A DNA stretch of 13,568 nucleotides from positions 20,414 through 33,981 of the forward strand of contig DNNE01000159.1 in the NCBI GenBank assembly GCA_003487805.1. The letters are read 5' to 3'. Source of the stretch: Blastocatellia bacterium. Lineage in GTDB: Bacteria > Acidobacteriota > Blastocatellia > Pyrinomonadales > Pyrinomonadaceae. Of the stretch, positions 1-6,469 are shown piece after piece (within the stretch, counting starts at the first letter, position 1; the number at the start of each line of letters is the position of its first letter). A program made the position numbers and the translations under genes. The notes beneath the pieces are model-generated. The model was not told the origin of the DNA. It saw nothing but the letters and a program-made list of their open reading frames with translations, and searched no databases.

Positions 1-276
1 CAGGAAGGCGAGATTTCATTCTGCGCCTACAACACCGGCGTCGGCTGGCGGCAGATTATCGAGAACATGCACAAGACCGCGAACCTCGCTGATTGGTATA
101 AGGAAAACGAGCGCCACGCCGTTTACGCAGCGGGCCACAACGTTCCGAACATCCCGAAGAAGCATTCGCTGAGTTTACCCATCATCAATGCGATTATCGA
201 AGAGGATGAAGGCAAGCCTACAGTGGTGTCGCCTTATTTGGTGGAAGACCGCGCGGAAGAAGTCGTGACCATCTAG
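1..276 (+). CDS. C-terminal part of an unrecognised protein (5' end outside window)
   Basis: The reading frame is open from base 1 to a TAG at 274-276 and gives the last 91 residues of a protein whose start lies off the window. An internal ATG at 67 exists, but the frame upstream of it reads as ordinary protein, so this is most likely a truncated view of a longer gene. Residues 8-14 read CAYNTGV, which faintly resembles the AYN-(T/G)-G stretch of lytic transglycosylase domains. The rest (charged, with IPKKHSLSLP and an acidic tail) does not clearly fit that family, so no function is assigned. The next gene starts 95 bases later on the same strand, and nothing recognisable lies between them. 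Confidence 0.6.
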   Translation, partial: QEGEISFCAYNTGVGWRQIIENMHKTANLADWYKENERHAVYAAGHNVPNIPKKHSLSLPIINAIIEEDEGKPTVVSPYLVEDRAEEVVTI

Positions 277-371
277 CGTTCAGACAACGACTTACTCAGT
301 CCCGAAGAATTCAAAAGACCCCAAGTGCGGCCCCCAGCTTGCGCCTCGCCTTTTCAGCGAAAGGAAAACCA

Positions 372-869
372 ATGAATTTCCTCAAGAGAATCCCACTCTT
401 TCTTGTTCTCAGCCTGACTCTTCAATCCGTCGCCTACACGCAAGAAAAGAAACCAAAGGAAAAAGACAAGACCACCGCGACGCAGACTGAGGCTCCTCCG
501 GCTATGCCAGCGACACCACGTCCGGCACTCGCGTTCGGTCTAGTCGAAGACACACCAGTGCGACTTAAGCTTGCCCGAACAATGTCATCACACGACGCAA
601 AGGTTGACGAGAAAGTTGATTTCGAAGTTGTCGAGGACGTCAAGATTGGCGACGTCGTTGTTATTCAACATGGTGGGATGGCAATTGCAACGGTAACGGA
701 AGCTAAGCCAAAAGCTCGCATGGGAAAAGCCGGGAAGCTAAACATGAATATCGACTACGTGCAGCTCATGTCGAGTGAAAAAGTCCCTCTGCGAGCCGTG
801 AAGGGGGGTAGCGGGGGTAATCACACAGGCACGGGAAGGATATTACGATTCCGAAAGGAACCGAGATAA
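372..869 (+). CDS. Exported protein, N-terminal piece of a split PEGA-type gene
   Basis: The ATG at 372 is chosen over one at 339 because AAGGA at 361-365 sits six bases upstream and the protein then begins with a signal peptide (MNFLKR, a hydrophobic core, then AYTQ). A Lys/Glu/Pro/Ala-rich linker follows to about residue 55. A folded region from about 60 to 150 includes RMGKAGKLNMNIDYV, which matches HWGKAGKLSWIMRDV in the next intact gene (1248-1904). After HTGT (151-154) the frame gives an unrelated tail, GRILRFRKEPR, and stops. The expected continuation (GKDITIPKGTEITAY, then the PEGA domain) lies in another frame from about 833. The hydrophobic segment present in the neighbour is missing at exactly this point. 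The gene is therefore probably broken by an internal deletion. Its original role is unknown but extracytoplasmic. Confidence 0.75.
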   Translation: MNFLKRIPLFLVLSLTLQSVAYTQEKKPKEKDKTTATQTEAPPAMPATPRPALAFGLVEDTPVRLKLARTMSSHDAKVDEKVDFEVVEDVKIGDVVVIQHGGMAIATVTEAKPKARMGKAGKLNMNIDYVQLMSSEKVPLRAVKGGSGGNHTGTGRILRFRKEPR

Positions 870-877
870 CTGCTTAC

Positions 878-1183
878 GTGGCTGGCGACACGCCGCTCGA
901 TCCTTCAAAATTTAAAACATCGACATTAGTTGAATCAGTAGCATCGAAGCCGGATGTCTCTGCTCCAAATCTTTCGCCAATAGCAATTAAGTCCACACCC
1001 GACGGAGCCGAAATAACCATCGATGACAAATTAGTCGGCACTACACCCTCAACCGTGCAGTTAACGCCAGGCGATCACACAATTGTGATTGGTAAGGCCG
1101 GCTTCAAATCCTGGCAGCGAATAATTACGGTTACGACAGGTGGAACAATTAATCTTGAGGCGACCCTCGATAAGGTGCCTTAA
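878..1183 (+). CDS. PEGA-domain protein, C-terminal piece of the same split gene
   Basis: The frame is open from 821 and has only a GTG at 878 as a possible start, with no good ribosome binding site, so it is best read as the second half of the gene at 372-869. Codons just before the GTG still encode sensible protein (KDITIPKGTEITAY). From the GTG, residues 35-98 form a PEGA-like domain: IAIKSTPDGAEITIDDKLVG, a TP/TV turn, LTPGDHTIVIGKAGFKSW, and a final beta strand ending in LEATLDK. PEGA domains are small extracytoplasmic beta modules found in bacterial surface proteins. The frame ends at TAA 1181-1183. Whether this half is translated is uncertain. Confidence 0.65.
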   Translation: MAGDTPLDPSKFKTSTLVESVASKPDVSAPNLSPIAIKSTPDGAEITIDDKLVGTTPSTVQLTPGDHTIVIGKAGFKSWQRIITVTTGGTINLEATLDKVP

Positions 1184-1202
1184 CTAAGCGCGGCATCTCG
1201 AT

Positions 1203-1242
1203 TGCACCTCTTCGGTGAACCATCGCTTCCCGAGGAGGTGCA
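1203..1242 (+). promoter_or_regulatory. Stem-loop that buries the Shine-Dalgarno of the next gene
   Basis: Bases 1203-1215 (TGCACCTCTTCGG) pair with 1230-1242 (CCGAGGAGGTGCA) over 13 positions with a single G-U wobble, leaving a 14-base loop. The right arm contains the full Shine-Dalgarno GAGGAGG (1232-1238) for the ATG at 1248. The stem is followed by GTTTT, so it could also end transcription from the upstream gene. Pairing and overlap are seen directly; a role in translational control, attenuation or termination is inferred. Confidence 0.6.
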
Positions 1243-1247
1243 GTTTT

Positions 1248-1904
1248 ATGAAGAGAACGCTTTCGCTGGCCTTAACACATCTATTCGTCATCGCGACCAT
1301 TCAGGCGCAGTCTCCCGCCGCAACAACTGGCGCAGCAAATCCCGTCCAGGTGTCACAACCATCGCCAGTAACTTCTCCCGCGTCTCCAACGCGCGAACTA
1401 AAGATCCCGGCCGGCACTGCAGTTGAAATCGAAACCGCCTACACCGTTAGCTCGCTGTATGTAAGACCAGAGGAGCTGATCAGTTTTCGGGTGATCGTGC
1501 CAATCAGGGTCGATGGTCAGACCGTGATAGAAAAGAATTCGCTGGTGACGGGCCGGGTGGTCCAGGCCAAGCGCGGTCAGCATTGGGGCAAAGCCGGCAA
1601 GCTTTCATGGATCATGCGAGATGTCGTCGCGGTTGACCTTACGCGCGTGCCGATACAGGTGCAAAGAGATTCCCCGCAGGCGGAAAATGGGATAAAGGGA
1701 ACCAGCCACGGCGGTCAGGTTGCGACCGAGATGATCGTACTCGGAGGTCTGCTCTGGATGGCGGCCCCACTTGTATTGATGCACGGATTCAAGCGAGGTG
1801 AGAACGCCGTGCTGCCTGAAGGCAAACGATTCGTCGTTTATGTGCAACGCGACACGATCGTGAAAACAACCAGCGCTGTTGCTGATGGCCAGCCTGCGCC
1901 ATAA
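1248..1904 (+). CDS. Exported protein related to the preceding split gene
   Basis: The ATG at 1248 is chosen because the strong Shine-Dalgarno GAGGAGG (1232-1238) lies nine bases upstream and the protein opens with a signal peptide (MKRTLSLALTHLFVIATIQA). The product has 218 residues: a Pro/Ser/Thr/Ala-rich linker (about 21-50), a beta-rich region (about 51-145), the shared stretch HWGKAGKLSWIMRDV (about 112-126), a hydrophobic segment (about 158-182, including MIVLGGLLWMAAPLVLM) and a final beta stretch (LPEGKRFVVYVQRD). The gene at 372-1183 matches it on both sides of the hydrophobic segment but lacks the segment itself. No PEGA domain follows here. Location is periplasmic or membrane-anchored; the function is unknown. 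It converges with the coiled-coil gene on the other strand. Confidence 0.8.
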   Translation: MKRTLSLALTHLFVIATIQAQSPAATTGAANPVQVSQPSPVTSPASPTRELKIPAGTAVEIETAYTVSSLYVRPEELISFRVIVPIRVDGQTVIEKNSLVTGRVVQAKRGQHWGKAGKLSWIMRDVVAVDLTRVPIQVQRDSPQAENGIKGTSHGGQVATEMIVLGGLLWMAAPLVLMHGFKRGENAVLPEGKRFVVYVQRDTIVKTTSAVADGQPAP

Positions 1905-2000
1905 GGAAGAATGGGCGCGACCCGCGTAGTTGGGGAAAGAAAATACTGTGCCCTGACTATCTTTAGAGAATCAAGGCTGTCCCGATTATCCAGACCTACT

Positions 2001-2378
2001 TCAGCCAGGCGATTTGAATCCGATTTCTTTCTTGATCCGTGGCAATTGATCCAGGACTGCTTGCACAATCTTCGCCGGAAGCTCAACCAGCTGCGCCTCG
2101 ATCTTGGCAAAGCGATTATCGCTCTTCCGCTGCCACTCTTCGCTCTTCCTTTGCCATTCTTCAGTTTTGCGCTGCCACTCTTCAGTTTTGCGCTGCCACT
2201 CTTCAGTTCTGCGCTGCCATTCCTCGCTTCCGCTCTGCCATTCTTTGGTTCTGATTTGGAGCGCAAGCCGCTCTTGATCGTTTCTGGCAATCTGTTCCAC
2301 GAACGCAGCCTGATTGCGGATCAGTAGCGCCATCGCTTCCGCAAGGTGGTTGTTTGAGGCAGACTGTCTCGCGGCCAT
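2001..2378 (-). CDS. Small coiled-coil protein with Trp-containing heptads
   Basis: The frame extends upstream to an ATG at 2504, but that start has no ribosome binding site. The ATG at 2378 (MAARQSAS...) follows a GGTGG and begins a cleanly helical protein of 125 residues, so it is preferred with moderate confidence; an ATG at 2465 is a further option. Residues 12-42 are helical (AEAMALLIRNQAAFVEQ). Residues 45-86 are six heptads of the type EEWQRKT. The end (FAKIEAQLVELPAKIVQAV) is also helical and finishes KSPG. If Trp sits at position d, position a is Ser or Thr, so the core would be Trp plus Ser/Thr, with charged residues outside. An oligomeric helical bundle is likely. No enzyme motif or signal peptide is seen; the function is unknown. 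Confidence 0.7.
   Translation of the reverse strand: MAARQSASNNHLAEAMALLIRNQAAFVEQIARNDQERLALQIRTKEWQSGSEEWQRRTEEWQRKTEEWQRKTEEWQRKSEEWQRKSDNRFAKIEAQLVELPAKIVQAVLDQLPRIKKEIGFKSPG
2121..2246 (-). repeat. Six tandem 21-bp units encoding heptads
   Basis: Six direct repeats of 21 bp lie inside the coiled-coil gene. Units 2163-2183 and 2184-2204 are identical, and the others differ at a few positions. They encode KEWQSGS, EEWQRRT, EEWQRKT twice and EEWQRKS twice. Because the unit is a multiple of three, changes in copy number by slippage would keep the frame and only lengthen or shorten the coil. Confidence 0.9.
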
Positions 2379-2536
2379 GCCCACCAGTTTACCACTTTGG
2401 GCAAGTGCATTCGCAGGGACTCGCCATCGCACTGTAACGAACAGGTTTAGTGCACTTCGCCACATATTTCTAAGCCTTTTTTCCAGCGACGCCCTGACGC
2501 TCATCGGGCCAAATGATCATTCGATTTAGAAACAAT

Positions 2537-2562
2537 CGGCGCGACCCTTACGAGTCGCGCCG
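2537..2562 (-). terminator. Likely terminator of the beta-helix gene
   Basis: CGGCGCGAC (2537-2545) and GTCGCGCCG (2554-2562) form a perfect 9-bp GC-rich stem with an 8-base loop, 29 bases past the stop of the beta-helix gene. On the minus strand it is followed by ATTGTTTCT, only a partial T-run, so it is a plausible but not canonical intrinsic terminator. Confidence 0.55.
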
Positions 2563-2591
2563 GCTAGAGAAACGAGTTCCAGTTCGAATCG

Positions 2592-5495
2592 TTACTGCGC
2601 GAATCTTCCACGATATTCGAGTGAGTTAAGGAAGGCCTTCACCATTTCGGCTTGTTGGAAATCGCCGTTGAATGAATTCAGTTTCTGCAGCCAGAAATTA
2701 TAGCCAGTCAAGTCTGAATCAGGCGTCGCATTCGGATCCCGCCGTAGATATCCGAAGTACTGCATCAGCACAAACGCCGAGCTGTTTTCTTTCTGTCTGA
2801 ACTCGGTGTTCGCTGCCACATCCAGCAATACTGCTGAACGAGTTTCGCTGGCCGTATCCAGTGCGTTGACCAGTGACTGTCGTTCGGCCTGCGCCGGTAG
2901 AATGCCCGCGTTTGCATACAGAGCATTCACGTACTCGATGTTAGACATGCCATCGTACGCGGCCTTGAAGGCGGGCCGGTTGGCCCACTCATCCGTGAAC
3001 TGCTGTTGGTTGTCCTTCAGCTTCTGCTGCCAGCCAGGCGAGTTGACGATCACATCGCGACCCAACTCCTGAAGGTCACGCATGTATTCGGAGTACTGCG
3101 GCATGGAACCGAACGACTCTTTCTGCAAGAGGTAGCGCAGATAACCGGTCTGCTGAAACTCGATCGACAGGAAGAACGCCGCCGAAACGTTGACGCGTTT
3201 TGCTTCGAGGCATTCCGCATCGTTGCCGCACGAGGTGATCTGGTTGGTCCAGAATTGCAGACCGGCCGGATCAGGCTCACGATTCAGGAAATCGTGATAG
3301 TGCATGTAGACGAACGATTGCGCATCGTCGATTGGATTCGCAACAGGCTCAGGCACGTCATCGATGATGCTAACCGTCGTCGTGCTCTTTGCCCCAAGCG
3401 AAGTGCCCACTGGGTTGCTGAGGGTCACATTGAAATTCTCAGTGCCTTCGAGATACGCGTCTTCGTTGACCAACACCTGGACCGTCTTGGTGGTTTCCGC
3501 TGGCAGGAACATCAACGTGCCCGCCGCATATTCAAAATCAGACTTCTGCGTGGCGCTGCTGTTGACCGTTGCATATTCGACTGAAGCCGTACCGCTGATA
3601 TCGCCGCTTCGCGTAACCGTCATCGTTACGACGCCGAGGTCTTCCTGCACCGAATAGCTTGCCTGCGCAAATTGGACTTTCGGCGCGCCATCATTGTCTG
3701 TGATCGTTATGGTCGCTGAACTTTGCGCGCCGAGAATTCCTTCGGAGGGATTGCTCAGGACGAGATTGATGGTCTCGCTGCTTTCAATTTCATCATCGTC
3801 CTTGATTGGAATCTTGAAGGTCTTGCTGTCGAAGTCGCCCTTAAGCCAAACCAACACGCCCGAATCCGGAGTGTAGTCAACGTTGGCTGCGGCGCTGCCG
3901 CCGGCGATCGTTGCATACTGAACCGTGAATGAGTTGATGACTGGGCCACCCGTGCGGGTCACTGTGATTGTCGCCGTGCCCGCGGATTCCGCAACGGTGT
4001 AATCGGCTTGCGAGAACTGCACTGTTGCCGGCGGAACCGGAGAGCTGGAAGTGACCTGGCGGCACTGCGAGAACTCGGACGTCTTCCCCTCAAGGTTGGT
4101 GGCCGTGGCAGTGATGAACTTTCCGGGGAGCGGCGTAGCGAATGTCTTGCTAAACGATACGTCATTTCCAACCGTAGTCACGGTCGTCGAGCCGAGATAG
4201 GTCTGTCCCTCTCCATAACCCGAAGGATCGCATCCGGGGCTGACAAAGAACTCGACCGTATATTCGAAGTTCGGTCGGCTGTTCAATGTTGCATCGATGA
4301 TCGTGTTACCGTTCACGTCTGTTACGGCGTTGGTCAAGATCGGAAAATTCTGTTTGTCGTTTGGCCCATCGTCCGCGTCGTTTGGATCATTCAGGGTAAC
4401 GCCATCGCCAGCGCCGAAATTCGCGCCCAGATCGATTCCGAGTCCATTGTTCGAGTAGATGTTATTGGCGGAGATCTTTCCGCTACCATTCGCCAGTACG
4501 CCACTGTCGCCATTGAAAGCGATCGTGTTTGCCTCTCCCGCGCCGGTTCCCCCAATCCTTAGATCGCTGACGGATTGAAACTCGATACCGCTCTTCGCAT
4601 TTCCGAAGCTGACGCCGCCGCCGTTCGTGCCAATGTAATTTCCCTGGACTGTGACGGTCTTCGAGCCCTGGTTTGGACTACCGCCGATTTCTATTCCATA
4701 GCCCTGGTTTCCGCCAATCATGTTCCCGATCACAGGCACGTCAACTACATCGTGCATATTTATGCCGGAGCCCTGATTTCCGATTACGCCGGTGGCCTTG
4801 GCATTAAGACCGATAAAGTTGCCTACTAATTTGACTTTGCTTCCTTGAAGATTCACGCCGTACGAGGCATTGCCCGAAATCACATTGCGAGCGGTCGCTG
4901 ACGAACCACCAATGGTGGCACTGACATTCACTCCGAGGCCCCAGCTGCCATTAGCGACGGCCTGCGTGCCCGCTGCGTTCGTGCCGATGTAGTTGCCAAA
5001 GATCTGAGTCGCCGTTCCGTCAGCAGAGACGCCAATGCCTTTGTTACCTGAAATCAAGTTGCGATCGGCTGCTGTGGTGCCGCCAATCTCAGTATTGTTT
5101 CCGCTATCGTCGATCCCGATACCGTTTGGCTGGCTGCCTTCTCCTCGCGCGTCAGTGCCGATGAAATTGCCTTTGATGTCACAGTTGTCCCCCAGCACCT
5201 GGATGCCGGGGCTTGAATTCCCGGAAAAATTGCTGATAGCGAGACCCTTGACGGTGACGTTCGACGACTTTAAGACGAGTCCGTACGGACCGTTCGGAGC
5301 CTTCGAGCCATCGATTTGAATTCGGAGGACCGCGTCGTTGCCGACATCCAAGGTGTTGGCACTTGCGCCGCTTTGCGAGTAGCCGTCGATCGTCGTTGGT
5401 GTGGTGATCGTTGGCAATTCAGTCAGCGGCTTAATTACCTGAAGTCCGCTGCCCGGCGATGTTGAAGGTGATCGTGTCGACGACGCCGGCACCAT
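2592..5495 (-). CDS. Secreted beta-helix / Calx-beta / DUF4214 protein, main part (frameshifted from its signal peptide)
   Basis: This frame holds nearly all of a large exported protein; its first 15 codons from the ATG at 5495 are out of the ancestral frame. Counting from that ATG, residues about 77-350 are parallel beta-helix turns with recurring (G)NYIGTN, RNVISGN and IGGT motifs. About 360-480 is a beta-rich domain with Cys421 and Cys478. About 491-602 and 606-713 are two Calx-beta domains (VQFSQADYTVAE...ITITDND; VQFAQASYSVQE...). About 724-965 is a DUF4214 region (FVYMHYHDFLNREPDPAGL; second copy MQYFGYLRRDPNATPDSDL). Proteins of this design are typical of acidobacterial and planctomycete secretomes and probably act in surface binding or polysaccharide contact; the exact role is unknown. 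Restoring one base near 5452-5454 joins this frame to the signal peptide encoded at 5431-5703. Confidence 0.85.
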   Translation of the reverse strand: MVPASSTRSPSTSPGSGLQVIKPLTELPTITTPTTIDGYSQSGASANTLDVGNDAVLRIQIDGSKAPNGPYGLVLKSSNVTVKGLAISNFSGNSSPGIQVLGDNCDIKGNFIGTDARGEGSQPNGIGIDDSGNNTEIGGTTAADRNLISGNKGIGVSADGTATQIFGNYIGTNAAGTQAVANGSWGLGVNVSATIGGSSATARNVISGNASYGVNLQGSKVKLVGNFIGLNAKATGVIGNQGSGINMHDVVDVPVIGNMIGGNQGYGIEIGGSPNQGSKTVTVQGNYIGTNGGGVSFGNAKSGIEFQSVSDLRIGGTGAGEANTIAFNGDSGVLANGSGKISANNIYSNNGLGIDLGANFGAGDGVTLNDPNDADDGPNDKQNFPILTNAVTDVNGNTIIDATLNSRPNFEYTVEFFVSPGCDPSGYGEGQTYLGSTTVTTVGNDVSFSKTFATPLPGKFITATATNLEGKTSEFSQCRQVTSSSPVPPATVQFSQADYTVAESAGTATITVTRTGGPVINSFTVQYATIAGGSAAANVDYTPDSGVLVWLKGDFDSKTFKIPIKDDDEIESSETINLVLSNPSEGILGAQSSATITITDNDGAPKVQFAQASYSVQEDLGVVTMTVTRSGDISGTASVEYATVNSSATQKSDFEYAAGTLMFLPAETTKTVQVLVNEDAYLEGTENFNVTLSNPVGTSLGAKSTTTVSIIDDVPEPVANPIDDAQSFVYMHYHDFLNREPDPAGLQFWTNQITSCGNDAECLEAKRVNVSAAFFLSIEFQQTGYLRYLLQKESFGSMPQYSEYMRDLQELGRDVIVNSPGWQQKLKDNQQQFTDEWANRPAFKAAYDGMSNIEYVNALYANAGILPAQAERQSLVNALDTASETRSAVLLDVAANTEFRQKENSSAFVLMQYFGYLRRDPNATPDSDLTGYNFWLQKLNSFNGDFQQAEMVKAFLNSLEYRGRFAQ

Positions 5496-5703
5496 TCGCG
5501 TTCGCGTTCAGAATCGCTTGACGCAAACTACCGGCGCCGCTGTCGCTCGTGTTGGTGACGACAAAGCCGGCGGCTTCTGCCTTGCGCGACAGAATTGAGT
5601 TGTCAGTAAGCAGCGCCCAGCCTACGACGCTGACGAGCGCGAAAGTAAGCGCGAGACGGAGCGACCGTCGCGAAAGCATGTTTTGTAATTTTGTGTGTGT
5701 CAT
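5431..5703 (-). CDS. Signal peptide and N-terminus of the same beta-helix protein
   Basis: The ATG at 5703 is preferred to the one at 5709 because the Shine-Dalgarno GAGGAG (5712-5717) lies 8 bases before it and only 2 before the other. The product begins with a basic stretch (LQNMLSRRSLR), a hydrophobic core (LALTFALVSVVGWALL) and a likely cleavage site after KAEAA. It then gives GFVVTNTSDSGAGSLRQAIL, the usual start of this class of secreted beta-helix proteins. It runs on as TITFNIAG, then turns to QRTSGN and stops. Removing one G from the GGG complementary to 5452-5454 gives NIAGSGLQVIKPL, which continues straight into the 2592-5495 frame. The full protein would be about 1036 residues. 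The extra base may be a real mutation or a sequencing error. Confidence 0.8.
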   Translation of the reverse strand: MTHTKLQNMLSRRSLRLALTFALVSVVGWALLTDNSILSRKAEAAGFVVTNTSDSGAGSLRQAILNANANGAGVVDTITFNIAGQRTSGN

Positions 5704-5851
5704 CTTCATTTCTCCTCAAAAAGAGTTTCTAGCGTTTCTCCGTCTTCGCGGGTCGTGCTTGTTTTTCCCGCTCGATGTGCGGTGAGAATAAGGCGGTTGC
5801 GAATCACCTTGCAGAGCATGTTTATGCTTTTTTTGAGCGGCTTCGAGGCTG

Positions 5852-5864
5852 CATGCCTGGCATG
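5852..5864. promoter_or_regulatory. Short perfect palindrome upstream of the beta-helix gene
   Basis: CATGCC-T-GGCATG is a 6+1+6 inverted repeat about 150 bases upstream of the beta-helix start, inside a gene-poor stretch (5704-6130). It could be a protein binding site or chance; no promoter elements close to consensus were seen nearby. Confidence 0.2.
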
Positions 5865-5955
5865 TTTTGCTTGATAGTGAAAAGACGTGGCCGCCGTGAA
5901 CCTCTGGTGCTCATGGCGGCGGTTGGCGTGCGTGTTTGGCGGGAAAAGGGCGAGT

Positions 5956-6123
5956 TCAGATACTCAGCAGGTGTCGTAGGATTCGCCGGACAAAACCATC
6001 ACGGTTACCGGCGGCGGCGGTTGTTTCAGATATTTGTGATTCGACAATTAGTTCTTCCAGGGCCAATTGTTCCTGATCGGTAAGCGTGCTCAAGGTCTGC
6101 TCCTCATGCTGACGAATGGTCAT
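5956..6123 (-). CDS. Possible small ORF, 55 residues
   Basis: An ATG at 6123 opens a 55-codon frame ending TGA at 5956-5958. The product begins MTIRQHEEQTLSTLTDQEQ, has an acidic amphipathic middle (LALEELIVESQ) and ends in a basic, hydrophobic tail (FVRRILRHLLSI). The composition looks protein-like and the frame stays open 21 codons upstream of the ATG. However, no ribosome binding site is visible and no family is recognised. It lies between the broken sensor gene and the beta-helix gene, in a third frame relative to the sensor fragments. It could be a genuine small gene or a fragment of decayed sequence. The rest of 5704-6130 shows no other supportable gene. Confidence 0.3.
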   Translation of the reverse strand: MTIRQHEEQTLSTLTDQEQLALEELIVESQISETTAAAGNRDGFVRRILRHLLSI

Positions 6124-6130
6124 TGCGCCA

Positions 6131-6469
6131 TCACAAACTGCAAAGACATCCGCGCTTTCGGGAATCGCCTCGCGCCGGGACGTCAGTCAGGAAGCCGTTG
6201 TGTGCAGTGTCAATCTTGTAAAGGGTCACGCCTCCGTCCGGCTGTCGTCGTACGAGTCCCCATGTGGTAATTATCCAAAGACTGCGATCCTGGCCCTCGA
6301 TGATGGTAGTAACGCCAAATGCACTTGGGGAATCCGGCGGCAAATTCAGTTCAATCTTTTCGCCGATCAGTTTTTTTGTCTTTTTCCTCGCGGTGATAAA
6401 GACCGTCGCCGCCTGACCAAAGGCTGCCCTCCCGATCTTCGAACAGGAATCCTCGATCAGCACCAGCAA
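6131..6469 (-). pseudogene. Second fragment of the Reg_prop propeller gene
   Basis: This frame continues the beta-propeller begun at 6854: KIELNLPPDSPSAFG, then a repeat with DRSLWIITTWGLVRRQPDGG, which fits the Reg_prop repeat (about ...DRxGxLWIGTxxGLxRxxxDG). The frame is reached from the upstream fragment by losing one base in the A7 run complementary to 6371-6377. After LYKID the similarity fades and the frame ends at 6131 with no further repeats, so the remaining propeller blades and any transmembrane or kinase part are absent. The first codons of this open frame (before about 6371) are out of the ancestral frame and have no meaning of their own. Confidence 0.6.

Noticed and set aside
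2121..2246. Tandem short repeats that might be a CRISPR-like array
   Set aside because: The 21-bp units are directly adjacent, with no spacers, and lie in frame in a coding region as heptads.
1838..2327. Long open frames on both strands across the heptad repeat (Ser/Lys-rich or Leu/Phe-rich products)
   Set aside because: The 21-bp repeat keeps all frames open; only the EEWQRKT frame gives a sensible helical protein with matching flanks.
3006..3584. Plus-strand open frame of 192 codons inside the beta-helix gene
   Set aside because: It is opposite the DUF4214/Calx-beta coding frame, which has clear domain matches; the plus-strand product shows no motif or ribosome binding site.
4008..4562. 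Plus-strand open frame of 184 codons
   Set aside because: Antisense to beta-helix turns with recurring motifs; no independent evidence.
5815..5834. Plus-strand hairpin AGCAT/ATGCT followed by a T-run, terminator-like
   Set aside because: Only 5 weak base pairs and no plus-strand gene upstream to terminate.
5775..6083. Plus-strand open frame in the gene-poor stretch
   Set aside because: Arg- and Gly-rich composition with no motif and no ribosome binding site; it also overlaps the more protein-like minus-strand frame at 5956-6123.
6371..6377. Programmed ribosomal frameshift at the A7 run in the sensor gene
   Set aside because: The downstream frame ends soon without the rest of the protein, and no stimulatory structure was evident; decay or a homopolymer error is simpler.
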